Source: Phoronis australis
Lineage: Eukaryota; Phoronida; Phoronidae
DNA length: 40,592 nucleotides
Direction: 5' to 3'
NCBI GenBank assembly: GCA_002633005.1
Contig: NMRA01000003.1
Coordinates: 1,167,274-1,207,865, forward strand
Position numbers and translations under genes: made by a program. The notes under the pieces are model-generated. The model was not told where the DNA came from and ran no database searches. It worked only from the letters and a program-made list of their open reading frames with translations. Below are positions 30,389 to 40,592 of this stretch, one piece after another (positions within the stretch are counted from its first letter, which is position 1; every line of letters begins with the position of its first letter).

Positions 30389-31232
30389 AACAAAATCAAT
30401 AGCACTGGTCAGAATCGAAAGATAGAGGTACGGAAAGACCAGTGTTTGTGAATTACTATCCCAATTTACTGACACCGGCTCTCTTCAGATAAAAATCATA
30501 CTCTACCGTATACCGTGCTCAGTAGTTTACCCTTTCTTGCGAAATTTGGCCAACAGGAGTGACCTACAGGAGAATTGCCCTCCCGAGTTTGTACAACACG
30601 GCTATGGGTAGCGGCTGGGAACTAGTTGGCGGGGGTGGCCATAGGCTGAAACGTGGCAGCATTAAGGGACCCCAGGGGGACAGTATTTGTTAACTTTGTT
30701 TTCGGAAGGCAGAGACTGCGGTAACGTAATTAACCTGTTCATTACTCTGTGCGCCGACGTCTGAGAACCGAATAATGTCACCTTCCTCGTCAATTTCAAG
30801 GACTGGGTTCTTTGTTGACGGTATCCCGTTCTGGTGTACTTTTTATACCGGTAAAAACCACTTCGTTTTGTAATGTAAAGAATGACCACCGTGACGTCAT
30901 TTTAAACATATATAACTGACGTCGTGCCTCATGAAAGTCAACTATCCGCTATAAAATACATTTAATTTCATAACGGTAAGTAGTGTAAATCCAGTTACTT
31001 CTTGTGATGAAAGGCGGGATAGTATCCACTTTATATTGATTCTGACTAAATTCTTAATTGTGCTAATGGGTTAAATCAAAAGCCGTTTTTTGTTTTTGAT
31101 ACCTTATAGACAAATCTATGTATTTAGCCAATTGCCCCCATGGCAAGCTCTGCCCCCTTGCGTAATGTCGACTAACAAACAAAATTAAGTTTTACCCGGC
31201 TACGTGTTGTTTGTCGGGTAAAATGGCTGTTT

Positions 31233-31767
31233 CATTACGGCGTTTTCCCGTTGCTCCCAACTTGTTCGATTCTATAGCCCAACAACAAGTTGGGAAGATG
31301 ACCCCTGTAGCCAATATCTTACACGACTGATTAACTCCATTATGGCATTTATCGTTGGAAGACCAGCTCTCTTTTGTTCGATATTGCCCTAATCTCCAAT
31401 GCGGCAGCCTGACTGTGCTGTTAAAAATAAAAGTTAAGTTATAACATATTTGAACATAAACCAATAGAATTTCTGAAATCCTCGTCAAATGGTGATAAGG
31501 TTTAGTTTTGAATCGCCAAAATCGCCCAACTACAACCGAAGTTACGACAATCTGTTCTTCCCGAACGTACCAATTAATCGCCGCGCTCTGGGTTTGACCC
31601 GTGACTGTGTTCACATGGGGTCTGTTATATGCCTGGTAGATAATTGGCCTGCCTGTTGTCCATACCAGACAAAAGACTGTACTTGGCCGTTAAAAAGAAG
31701 CTAGATGTTATTACACGCTCACAACCCTCTACGTCTGGTAGTTACTGAACGGGAAAACGCCGTCATG
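31233..31767 (-). mobile_element. TIR element (MITE-like), copy 2
   Basis: The ends are CATTACGGCGTTTTCCCGTT (31233-31252) and AACGGGAAAACGCCGTCATG (31748-31767), a near-perfect 20-base terminal inverted repeat with two mismatches. At 535 bases it has the same body as the copy at 27272 but inverted. It has no coding capacity beyond chance frames. Confidence 0.75.
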
Positions 31768-32317
31768 TGGAAACGAAGGTGTGTTAATAATGATGCGTTC
31801 TAAATGGTCAGCGGTCACTCAAAATCCTAGCGATAAGTCCATCTACAAAACTATAGATTGTAACTCAGTGAACTACTTTCTGAAACTAGAAAGCAAGCTG
31901 AAATCCATTTTTGCCTCTTTCAATTTGCCATAAATTGGATTAAGTGACCATGCTTTTTTTTAAAAACAAATAAGCAAAAAAGAAAGTTATATATCCAGCA
32001 ACAATATTTCCAAATTTAACTTGATTTTTAAATAAATAAGCTCACCATGAAATACCAAAACGCTGCTAGTTTCTAAATTACCATTTCGTTTTCATTTATG
32101 TAATTATTTCCTTTTTCCTGAAAATCATAAAAGTCTCACTTTTGGTAGCCACTTAAGCAAACAAAAAGCATTTTAATTCCCAGAGTGTTTTAGAGACCAG
32201 TGTATAAAGCATAGAATCTGAAAGGTTTTCATGAGTCTGATCAACCTAGCTGAGGTAGGATGTTCCCAAGTAAACCAAACTTGGACCCCTTCATAGGGTA
32301 ACACATAACTTCAACCC

Positions 32318-32487
32318 AGGGGTGGATCCCGGATTTGAGTTGGGGGGGGGGGGGGGCGCAGGGCANGTGCAGGGCAGAGTATTAGCCAGGATTTTGCCTG
32401 TCATACACCCCAAGCTGTCAAATGGAATCTGGAAGAATTTTATGGAGGCCATGGGCCCCTTGGCCCACCCCCCTAAATCTGCCACTG
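32318..32487 (+). mobile_element. GTGGATCCAGG repeat, copy 2
   Basis: Starts AGGGGTGGATCCCGGATT and ends TAAATCTGCCACTG; start and end are inverse of each other (CAGKGGYGGAT). A G homopolymer of 14 and the 'n' at 32366 show the assembler failed in it. Confidence 0.7.
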
Positions 32488-32841
32488 TAACCTAACTATT
32501 AAGGTTGTCCAACATCTCGTCTACAAGCAATCTACTCATGGTCACCATCAATTCGAAAATAAGTGTGGAGTGCATGTCAGTTCGTTTTCATAAAAAGTTG
32601 TGAAGCAAAGTTATGACCCAGTTAATTTTCTTTTTGTGAAAAATTTTAATCATAAGTACATTAACTCATGTATGAAAATTTTCACCACAGTATACAGAGT
32701 TTTAGTTGAAACAAATCACCAGCAAGTGGGAGATTTTATAATGTCGATCATTTTTCAAAAAAAAAGGACAACTGTCCCACCATTTTGCAATTAAATCAGT
32801 CAGTTCAACCAGTTCATTACACATATGCATGGCACAAGGCA

Positions 32842-32847
32842 TTTATT
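32842..32847 (-). promoter_or_regulatory. Candidate polyadenylation signal of NTAN1
   Basis: TTTATT (minus AATAAA) is about 370 nt past the TAG stop at 33214-33216, a normal distance. Confidence 0.35.
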
Positions 32848-33213
32848 CATTTACCTGATATCACTGACATGGAACAATAGCATAACAATTTTCAGGTTGC
32901 CCCATATGAAAAGTAAAAGTAGACATAAATAAAAATATAAAACATGATTGCTTACACGTGTGTGTGCTTTGTATACTAGTCAATATTAAACATGTTGTAT
33001 CACAATTACAAACAGCTGTTCATACAATAACTTCAAGTATCCTAACAGTAAACACACACCCCAAACACTGGGAATTATAATGAGACAGAGTGAAGATGGC
33101 TGCTGACTCATGATTTAAACAGTTCCTCATTTGGCCACAAACAGCCAAATCAACATGTGGTTAAACAACAGAAATGCACAGGAAAATGGATTACGGAATG
33201 TCAGTTAAAACAC

Positions 33214-36200
33214 CTATGAAATTAACTGCCACGAGCCATCTTGACACTTCTGGTACAGCTTTGGTTTGTTATCCTTGAAGATCGTTTCGAGTGGGTGTGG
33301 ATGGTTCACAAAGTGTTGCATTGTTTTTCTCACTCTATCTGCAAAGTGAGGTGGTTCAACCTTGGGGGATGTTGACATGTGCTGTAATGGAGGAACACAT
33401 TAGCTACCTCTTCATAAACTGAAATTGTCAGATTGTCGGACTCCACAGTTTTCAAAGGTAAAACTCATTTATGTTCGACATATGTCCCGTCGCAAGCTCG
33501 TTACCAGAAATGAAAAGGAGACAGAGGTAGGCGATATAAGATCATTTATTATGACTAATACAATTACAAGTAAATATGGTGAATACATATAAGTAAAATA
33601 AAAAATAACAATCTTTCACTGGTAAGATAGGAAATAAAAAAAAGCGCCGGCCACGTGGAAATACGATAGAATGACGAAAACAGGGTGGTAGAGGGTGGGA
33701 AAAATTAATACGTTTTGGAATGTATGACAATGTGGCCGGAACAAAGGTGAACTGAAAACGAGGTTACAATAACAAAGAAAAAGCCTAAGGACGCGTGATA
33801 ATCATCAGTCTATGAGAGCGAAGAGCTAACCAAACTCAAGGCACATGATAACAACAGACGAAGGCTGGGAATACGACTTGTAGTCCTACACAAAGGAATA
33901 ATGGAATAGACCAAAATGAGGGGGGAGAGGAGTAAGGCGGTTCCATATGCTCACATAAATACATTTAATGAGTGAAATACCATTTATGATCGACATATGT
34001 CCCCAATAACAGATAAATGATACGTGCATCGTTACATGCCATTAACACAGAACACTAAGACAACACTGCACGCTGCTAAAAAAATGACTTTGATTAAATT
34101 TTTAATAAAATGAATTGTGTGCTCACCTTTCTTAAGAACTCATCACTTTTTGTAATGAGGAATGGTGCATATTCAAATGGGTCGTAACTGAATGGCCCAA
34201 TGCGCAGTAGACCATCACGGCTATCATAAACTTTAAGGTGCTACAACAATAAAACAAGCGAATCAGCACAACAAACATACAAAGGGGAAAACAAAGACAT
34301 TGAATATTGACACAAAATCCTGGAAGATTGCAATACAAGAAGGTTAATGTTAAAGCAGTTAAAAACCTGTCTTACATCACAACTTTTGATTTAGGTTACA
34401 CACCATTAACGACTGCTATATGATCAGATTAGAGGTGATTTTAGGTCAGTTCTTTGTTGCTCGAGACTTGGGGGACCATTTCATGAAAAGTGACTAAAGA
34501 CCAAAAATTTTGTCCATGTTAAGACCAAAAATGAAAACTGAGAAAAGACAAGTTTCATGAACACAGTTTCTTTTTGTGTGTTCGGTCTTAACTTAGACCG
34601 AAATTAAGTTGAGTTTTGATATTAGTAAGCTGCCCTTTCACCACCTGTTGCAGATTCATAAAACTAAGAGAGGTAGCCAATGTGTGAAATACAATTTTAA
34701 GATTAATCTTGGTCTTGAAACTCTGAATGGGGATTTGTTTACAACATTTTGGATACAATTAGGATCTTGTATACGTGTGAAGACCCTGGCACGGCTGAAA
34801 AATATCATTTCACAAGTGCAGGTTAAGTCGCACAGCCTTGACTCTACGCGTCTATGCTGCTTTGAAGGTTCTCAAATCAACAAGCAGATGATTTTCAATT
34901 TCACATTGTTCAGGGACATCACATCGTGAAAAGTATCAACGGAATTTGTTCCTCAACAGTTTACAGTTATGACAGTCATAAATATTGGTCACTTAACCTA
35001 CATACTCCATAGCAGGCTATTTTGGTCTTAGCTTAGATCGATATCAATCTTAATTTTGGTCCTTACAAAATTTTATGAAACAGGGCTCAGGCATTTTGGT
35101 CTTACGTTAGTCAGATTTTGGTCCAAGTTAAGACAGAAAAAGGCATTCCCAAGGTCTATCTGACTTGTGTCACGGTATGTTATTTCATGCGCTGAGAATG
35201 GTCTCAGAAACGAACAATCAGTTTTTTGCAAACCCCTAGACGTAATTTCAAGTTCATCTGGGTAGGGAACTAGTTGAGACCAATTTTATAGTAGTGACTG
35301 GGCGGCAAAGCAAGGAAAGTTTTTTACAAAGGACGAATACAATGCTTGATTTTTCACTTGTACAAGATCAACCATTAATGAATAATTTGTGCAATAAGGA
35401 ATAAAAATTAATTCAGTTCAGATTTGAAGTTGAATTAATATCAGGTCAATCTTGGGTAAAAGGACGTTTTGCTCAAAAAACAGAGAGATAAGCCATCATA
35501 AAAACACTTAAAAATGTCAAAACGTACACAAATCACCATGTGAGACTGAAACAAACAGAAGTAAAGCACTAGTCTTGACTGCTATGAATGAGGTAAATAG
35601 TCCAAAAGAAACTTTATCACCATTATTGATTACCTCGCTAGTTCCAGTGAAGTGCCTGGCTCCCCTTAGATACATGTCAGGACCTTTATCTGGGAACGTT
35701 GCATGAAACAGTTCGCCACGCTTGACATGAAATCCTGAAAATTGCAATTTTGATCAATAGGCACCGGGTAGCACAAACCAATGATTAGTATAATTCATGA
35801 TAAAAGATGCTCACAAGGAACATTTTCTTCATACTTACTGAGACACACTGCCACAGGAAATGGTTCCAATCTCCAAATCCATCACATTAGCAAGTTTAAA
35901 AGAGTGTGAAAAAGCCACCAGGTTTTGACTGAGCTTTTTGGTCAACCCTTCCAACATTTGGCTGCTTCACAAAAATTATCAATTTTTTTGATGGTAGCAA
36001 TAAATGATGTCCTATTGTTACATATGAGACCTGTTTATCAAACTTAAGAAAGAAGTTCATAATTTTCGTTTTAAGGCAGTGACACACAGAAAATATTCAT
36101 TTTTAATCTTTAAATGAACCATAACAAACAGTAAAATTCAACAATGGAAGACCTTACCAATGCCATAAACAATAGGCCAGTTTTCACCATCCTTGACAGT

Positions 36201-39147
36201 GTTGTTCAAATCTAAAATGCAATATAGAGATTTTATTGCAAATAATAGCACTATAAAATTGTTTGTTCTCATATGTGTTGCCCAAAATAAAAAAGGCGTG
36301 CATCTAGACACGAAACAAGTTTACCACATATTCTTAGTAAGCTTACTGTAAAAAGCATCTGCATATTTCCACCTTATACAAGCAGAGAAAATGATTGGAC
36401 AACAAAAATCAGCTGTATATAGTATAAGTTTTAAAAACTAGTAAATTGTAACCTCTATTATTTTCAGCTTGAAAAAAATAACTAAAAATGAAAAGCATTA
36501 AAATTGATCTTGGTGAACCTATGACAAGATAAAGTATGCTCTTGCATTAAACCTGACACACTCAAACAAGAAACATCAGGAATGACTGTACAGCAAAAAA
36601 ATATCACAGTTCAGCAAGTTGGTCTTTGCAGCACAATGCTAAAGAAGAATAATTCTTGCAAGCAACAAATTCATTTACTTGTAATGCATGCCGTTTTCAA
36701 ATCAAATGAATCCTCCATGGAATGGAATGTTTCTGAAACAGAAGACTGTCATAAAAGATGTGCCTACCAGCAGCAAGACAGATGACTTAAACCAGCAAGG
36801 AGCCATGACATAAAAATTACAAAATTGCTCACAAAAACTATAAGGTGCAATTTTGAAATTTCTTCCAATTGCATTTTGTCCTGTTTAGTCGACTATACAA
36901 ATGAAAAATGAATTAATTGTTTTATTTTCATAAAATTAGTCAGATAATGAATTCCTTATTGTGATAGCAGAGATTCAGACAAGAACATTGAAACCATCAG
37001 GGAATGCTTCAGTTTATTGGCTTCGCCCAATCTTAAAATGGTAGATTCAAAAATAGAGCACGTACACATTGCCACGACTTGAGTGGCTGGTTCATTCGAT
37101 AATAATTCAACATCGGAAGAGTGTGATGCTTTTAAACCCTAAGTGCTTTGGTTAAGAATTTACCACTGCCACAGACAGGTAAACAGCGGCAAAATGCACT
37201 TTTAAAAATTTAAGTTTCCTTTGTAACCAAAATGATTCCAAAAATATGTTACGTGGAATTTTGAAACCTGTTCTAAAGTTTTTAAAAGAACACGTGTGTG
37301 CAGTCAGAGTGCAATCATTATCTGGTCAGCTTTTATGATCCCTCTTAATCAGTGCTGTAATGACAGTTGGCAGCCCAGCTGTGTAGGGGTCATTAGAACT
37401 GCCACATCGCTTTCTGCACAAAATTTCACCAAAGAAAGAGCTGTCATGTAAAATTCCCGCCCTGACCGACTTTAAAATGGGAGGGGAGGGGACTAACCTG
37501 AGCCTAATCTGAAGCGAATACAACTTATTGGCTTTCTTCTATAGCATCATATTTGAACAGACTAACGAAAAAGATGTAGACTGGTTTTAAAGCAGTAAGT
37601 TGCCTAAAATCAAGATTTGTTTTATGCCTTATACGATGCATTGCATTCCTTGGAAGGGTTAAAATTACTGGTAAGATGTAGTGCATGTAAGTCAAGTCGC
37701 CCCATTGTGTTGCTTAGTCAGGTTACACAATAGAGGTTGGGTCATGTCAACAAACGGTGCTGTTTAGTTAACCAATTTCTGCTGTTCAACCAATGAAAAA
37801 ATAAAATTTTCAATGGCGTTCAGTGTTTAAAATGAGAGGGAAAAATGCTGCATCGAACTTGCTGCAGTTCCTGAACACCAATCTCAGTCTATTTCCTAAT
37901 CCCCAAATGCCAGTTGTAATCCCAACTCATAAGCATTCACAGTTACTGGTTGGGAAATGTGATGCAGTTGTACCTAATGCCATAATTTATTGCATCATCA
38001 AAAATGTTTTACTCATAGACGTTTTAACTTACTCAGGAGTCCAAGTGAAATTTCAGTGGAGAGATGTCCGTCATCAAGATATCCCCCAATCAAATGCAGC
38101 TCCAACCTAAAATATGTAAAAAACTATAATTACAGGCAATACAAATAATAAATAATGAAAGGGATGATGTAGAGATCGACACTTCGGCTTGGCGAAATAG
38201 ATTATTGATGACGAGTGAAAACAGGTTTTGGCATCAAAGAAAAAAGGTCAAAACAAACACGTTGATTTCAAAGTGCACTTGGGATCCTCAATGAAATATA
38301 ACACAGAGCGACTTCAGCACAGAACTACTTTGTTTATGATGCAGTGAATACATGGGCGATTAGTCTAAGACAAGTCAGACCTCAGGCAATTTTTTTCAGA
38401 ATTACGCATGATAATTGCAGAGAGATAAGTCAGACAATTAGATTTCAGACTTTGCTCTCATGGGCATTTGTGATTATGATAATTAGGTACATAAGAATCA
38501 TACTAACATGCCTTGTTCTCCTTGTGACACTTCATGGACATCATCTACCATTTGTTTCACATCTTGTTCAACATCACAGTTGTCAATGTGAGCCAAACAT
38601 GTAACTTTGGAGCCTTGAAAATACAAGTATTCAAGACAACAAATGTCATTCAATTGTACCTGATTAATATGAACAAAAGAGCATTCAAACCACTGGAAGA
38701 CATGGGGTGTCACAAGGGGGCCATCTACACTCTTCAGAAAAAATTGTTTCCGTAACCCTTAAAATGGTGTACTGACGTCATTTTTGTTTGGGTCGCAATG
38801 GAGGAAGGGAGCACTCTCCAAAAATATGCCTTGCAAACCCACCTGAAGGGCGAGTATATAAAGAAGCTGTACATTATAAACAGATCTTTGTTCTCTTCTT
38901 ACAGAGAAACTAATAACATCTACAGCAAACCGGTGGAAACTGATATGCAAATCAATGATTTTAACTGAAATTGCAATTTCCTTATAATAGCCCTGATGTA
39001 AGAGCACGTGAAAGTTTGTGCCTTTAATCATATTTATTTAATTACACCATTATAGGTAGCTGTTGTCTTAACCAACTGTACCTGAATGTCTTATAACAGC
39101 AATGTGACATGTTGTGGCGTCTTCAGTGCCAACAACTGACACGTTCT
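33214..39147 (-). CDS. NTAN1: N-terminal asparagine amidohydrolase, 5'-partial (7 exons found)
   Basis: Exons found on the minus strand: 39147-39082, 38613-38508, 38106-38033, 36211-36158, 35734-35634, 34240-34127, 33381-33214; 226 residues to the stop, all in phase. NTAN1 deamidates N-terminal Asn to Asp, making a substrate for arginylation by ATE1 and so feeding the Arg/N-degron route. The first exon found carries EDATTCHI, whose Cys (codon 39109-39107) aligns with the catalytic Cys75 of the mammalian enzyme. Then follow LELHLIGGYLDDG, DGENWPIVYGIG, DKGPDMYLRGARHFTG, LLRIGPFSYDPF, STSPKVEPPHF and the end DGSWQLIS, all family landmarks. Missing compared with the ~310-residue human protein are about 64 N-terminal residues and an internal ~19 residues around the IHLVTxCVTE strand. 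These exons may be outside the window, unrecognised or lost in assembly. Confidence 0.9.
33500..34120 (-). other. NTAN1 last intron
   Basis: The intron spans 33382-34126. It has no recognised element. A MUTCGACATATGTCCC-like phrase (GTTCGACATATGTCCC near 33474 and GATCGACATATGTCCC near 33988) occurs twice in the same direction, about 514 bases apart, hinting at a repeat between or at these points. Confidence 0.4.
34471..35089. mobile_element. Foldback/MITE candidate in NTAN1 intron
   Basis: The left end GGGGACCATTTCATGAAAAG leading to AAGACCAAAAATTTTG is mirrored by TTTTGGTCCTTACAAAATTT, TATGAAACAGGGCTC at the right (35053-35089). Internal copies of GGTCTTAACTTAGACCG (34580-34600) and TTTTGGTCTTAGCTTAGATC (35020-35040) fit the same vocabulary. 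It lies between the exons at 34240 and 35634. Confidence 0.5.
36212..38032 (-). other. NTAN1 intron where one exon is expected
   Basis: Reading all minus-strand frames by eye for the family's I-H-L-x-T-x-C-x-T strand gave no convincing exon. The flanking exons both break in phase 1, so an exon of 3n bases would fit without frame change. Confidence 0.5.
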
Positions 39148-40592
39148 CTAAAACAAAATCAAATACAAATTTCAAACACTCAACATATACCAGCACGTAA
39201 TGCTCTGCAGCCACTTGTACATGCTTAAGAGAAAAGATTTACTATGTAACGTTCATCGATATCAAAATGATGTCGGACACTTTTACTTATGACAATTATT
39301 TTATAGTGGTATTTCACTCTTGTTTCCATTTCATTGCCTTTATTTCTCTTCAATTTGGGTAAAAAGAAATGCTAAAATTACACTTTTTCTGCTGTAAAAA
39401 TGCAAATATTTTCACCCCAAGAAAATATGAAAAAAGTCCTCAACTTCGCACAAAAATAATTGCTACAACTGACAAATTTCTAATCTTTAAATTCTCTCTT
39501 CATCGCTGTAGATGTTCACATTTCACCCAACATTATTTGACGACAGGTATTTTGTACAAAAGCTATAAGCAAAATAAAATTTTTGGAAAAATATTTTTGT
39601 TGAGGAATTTCACAAAATAATATTTCACTTGTCTATTTTTTACTGTAACATGTTAAAAGCAAATTAAACTTTCCTGAAAACCTGATTTTTTCCACATGTA
39701 CGCCACATTAAATTTTCCCAAACTGAATACTTAAGTGCTTATTGTTAACCTCTGTAAGCACCCAATGAAAATGTATTACTGTATTGCCACACAACAAATT
39801 TCTTTTGCTGGCTCATTGTAGCTGTGTGTACTACAATGATTATGGTAACTCTCCACTTACCGTATTCGCCGTAATAACCGCCCATGCCCCTATAAGCGCC
39901 CCCCCACGCGTTTTCAGACTTTGCTGGAATAAGCGCCCAGTCCATGACGTACCTTCAGTCCTAAAACTTGGCTACAGTAACGTCTTCAATTTATCAAAAA
40001 AGTTTTGCACGGGTCTTCCAGACCACCAGCGGCACTGCTACGTTTGTATTTAGCCGTGACTATACACTTCAAAGTAACACAGCGCTTCAAAAAGAACGCA
40101 ACAGCGTTGCTACTTTCGCGACGACCGTGTCCCACTAAGGTCTCATACAGTACACATCGACTGTCTCATGAATAAAAATAACTCGGTGTTGAACGCACGT
40201 GGCCAGAAAGCGCGCGCTACATATATGAACCTAGCTGTCATCAAAGACATTAGTCGGGAACTATCCATTCATGAAACGGGTAGCATAGCATCGGTAAGAA
40301 TGGGGCTATTCGGAAAATCTACAATAACTAGAGGGCGTGCGTGTACTAGTGGTGATAGATTAACAGCCTCGATTTCGCGAGCCCTTTAAATACATGGTGA
40401 AATGGCTTGCAGCCGTGCCAACTAAATCCAAGATTGCGTAAAAAGGGTGCTTCTATGAGAGGAAGTAAGCACGATCTCATACAAAGGTAAGGTTTGTGAT
40501 TATTTTAACGATTATTCCATGATTATTCTATCGATGCCTGTTAACTGAGGCACTCGCCGATGTCGACTTCGCGGCAGTCAGTCGCCAGCCAG
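39148..40592. other. Right-edge stretch, presumed NTAN1 intron
   Basis: The N-terminal NTAN1 exon(s) should lie on the minus strand at or beyond this stretch; I could not identify them. The only recognisable item is the GCGCCC repeat at 39857. Confidence 0.35.
39857..39943. mobile_element. TAAGCGCCC-type repeat fragment
   Basis: ACCGTATTCGCCGTAATAAC, then CTATAAGCGCCCCCC, CGCGTTTTCAGACTTTGCTG and AATAAGCGCCC are phrases of a short interspersed repeat I associate with several invertebrate genomes. It is named by internal phrasing only. Confidence 0.4.

Noticed and set aside
37163-37200. Possible missing NTAN1 exon reading VHFAAVYLSVAV before a GTAAAT donor
   Set aside because: The end phase is 0 instead of the required 1, and the match to the family strand is poor.
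39190-39240. Minus-strand frame open into the NTAN1 Cys exon (reading HVQVAAEHYVLVYVE)
   Set aside because: It continues through a good splice acceptor at 39148-39149 and does not resemble the NTAN1 N-terminus.

Overview
This is a eukaryotic, animal nuclear contig: AT-rich, with spliced genes (consensus GT-AG introns), long introns full of degenerate repeats, and no bacterial operons. The gene set (two DHHC palmitoyltransferases, a PRDM15-type PR/zinc-finger regulator, an SDR16C-type retinol dehydrogenase, and NTAN1 of the N-degron pathway) fits a bilaterian. The repeat load, the foldback elements and about 0.6% difference between two copies of one locus suggest an outbred, probably marine, invertebrate. 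I cannot name the species. Single-base 'n' gaps at 3975, 6580, 16874 and 32366 mark assembly joins; two of them separate falsely duplicated (haplotype) segments.

Layout. 1-4150: repeat-rich, with a weak two-exon coding candidate (1250-1758, minus) and a possible first exon of a gene leaving the left edge (299-384, minus). 4653-5642 and 6761-7645: two tandem DHHC-type palmitoyltransferase paralogues of the ZDHHC22/24-like class, both minus strand, each with its coding region in one exon. 8540-21436: a 13-exon PRDM15-like gene on the plus strand, built by me from phase-matched exons (3837 nt, 1278 codons plus stop). It has an N-terminal zinc knuckle, PR domain, two AT-hook-like motifs, 22 zinc fingers and a conserved C-terminal tail. 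23336-28553: a 6-exon SDR16C/RDHE2-like dehydrogenase on the minus strand (315 aa, complete). 28600-33200: intergenic, with MITE-like elements and one unexplained putative terminal exon (30110-30388, minus). 33214-39147: seven exons of NTAN1, minus strand, with the catalytic cysteine exon present; the first ~64 residues and one internal exon of ~19 residues were not found. 39148-40592: nothing coding that I can defend.

The genes do not form one pathway. The PRDM15-like promoter carries an ETS/NRF1/YY1 cluster just upstream of and over its start codon, typical of housekeeping promoters, and lies head-to-head with the second palmitoyltransferase gene. The PRDM15-like and SDR16C-like genes converge. 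The most notable content is the regular alternation of C2H2 and C2HC fingers in the PRDM15-like protein, the two false haplotype duplications (one breaking the longest exon), several previously unnamed foldback or TIR elements, and two orphan exon candidates. I saw no clear evidence for a new multi-gene system.
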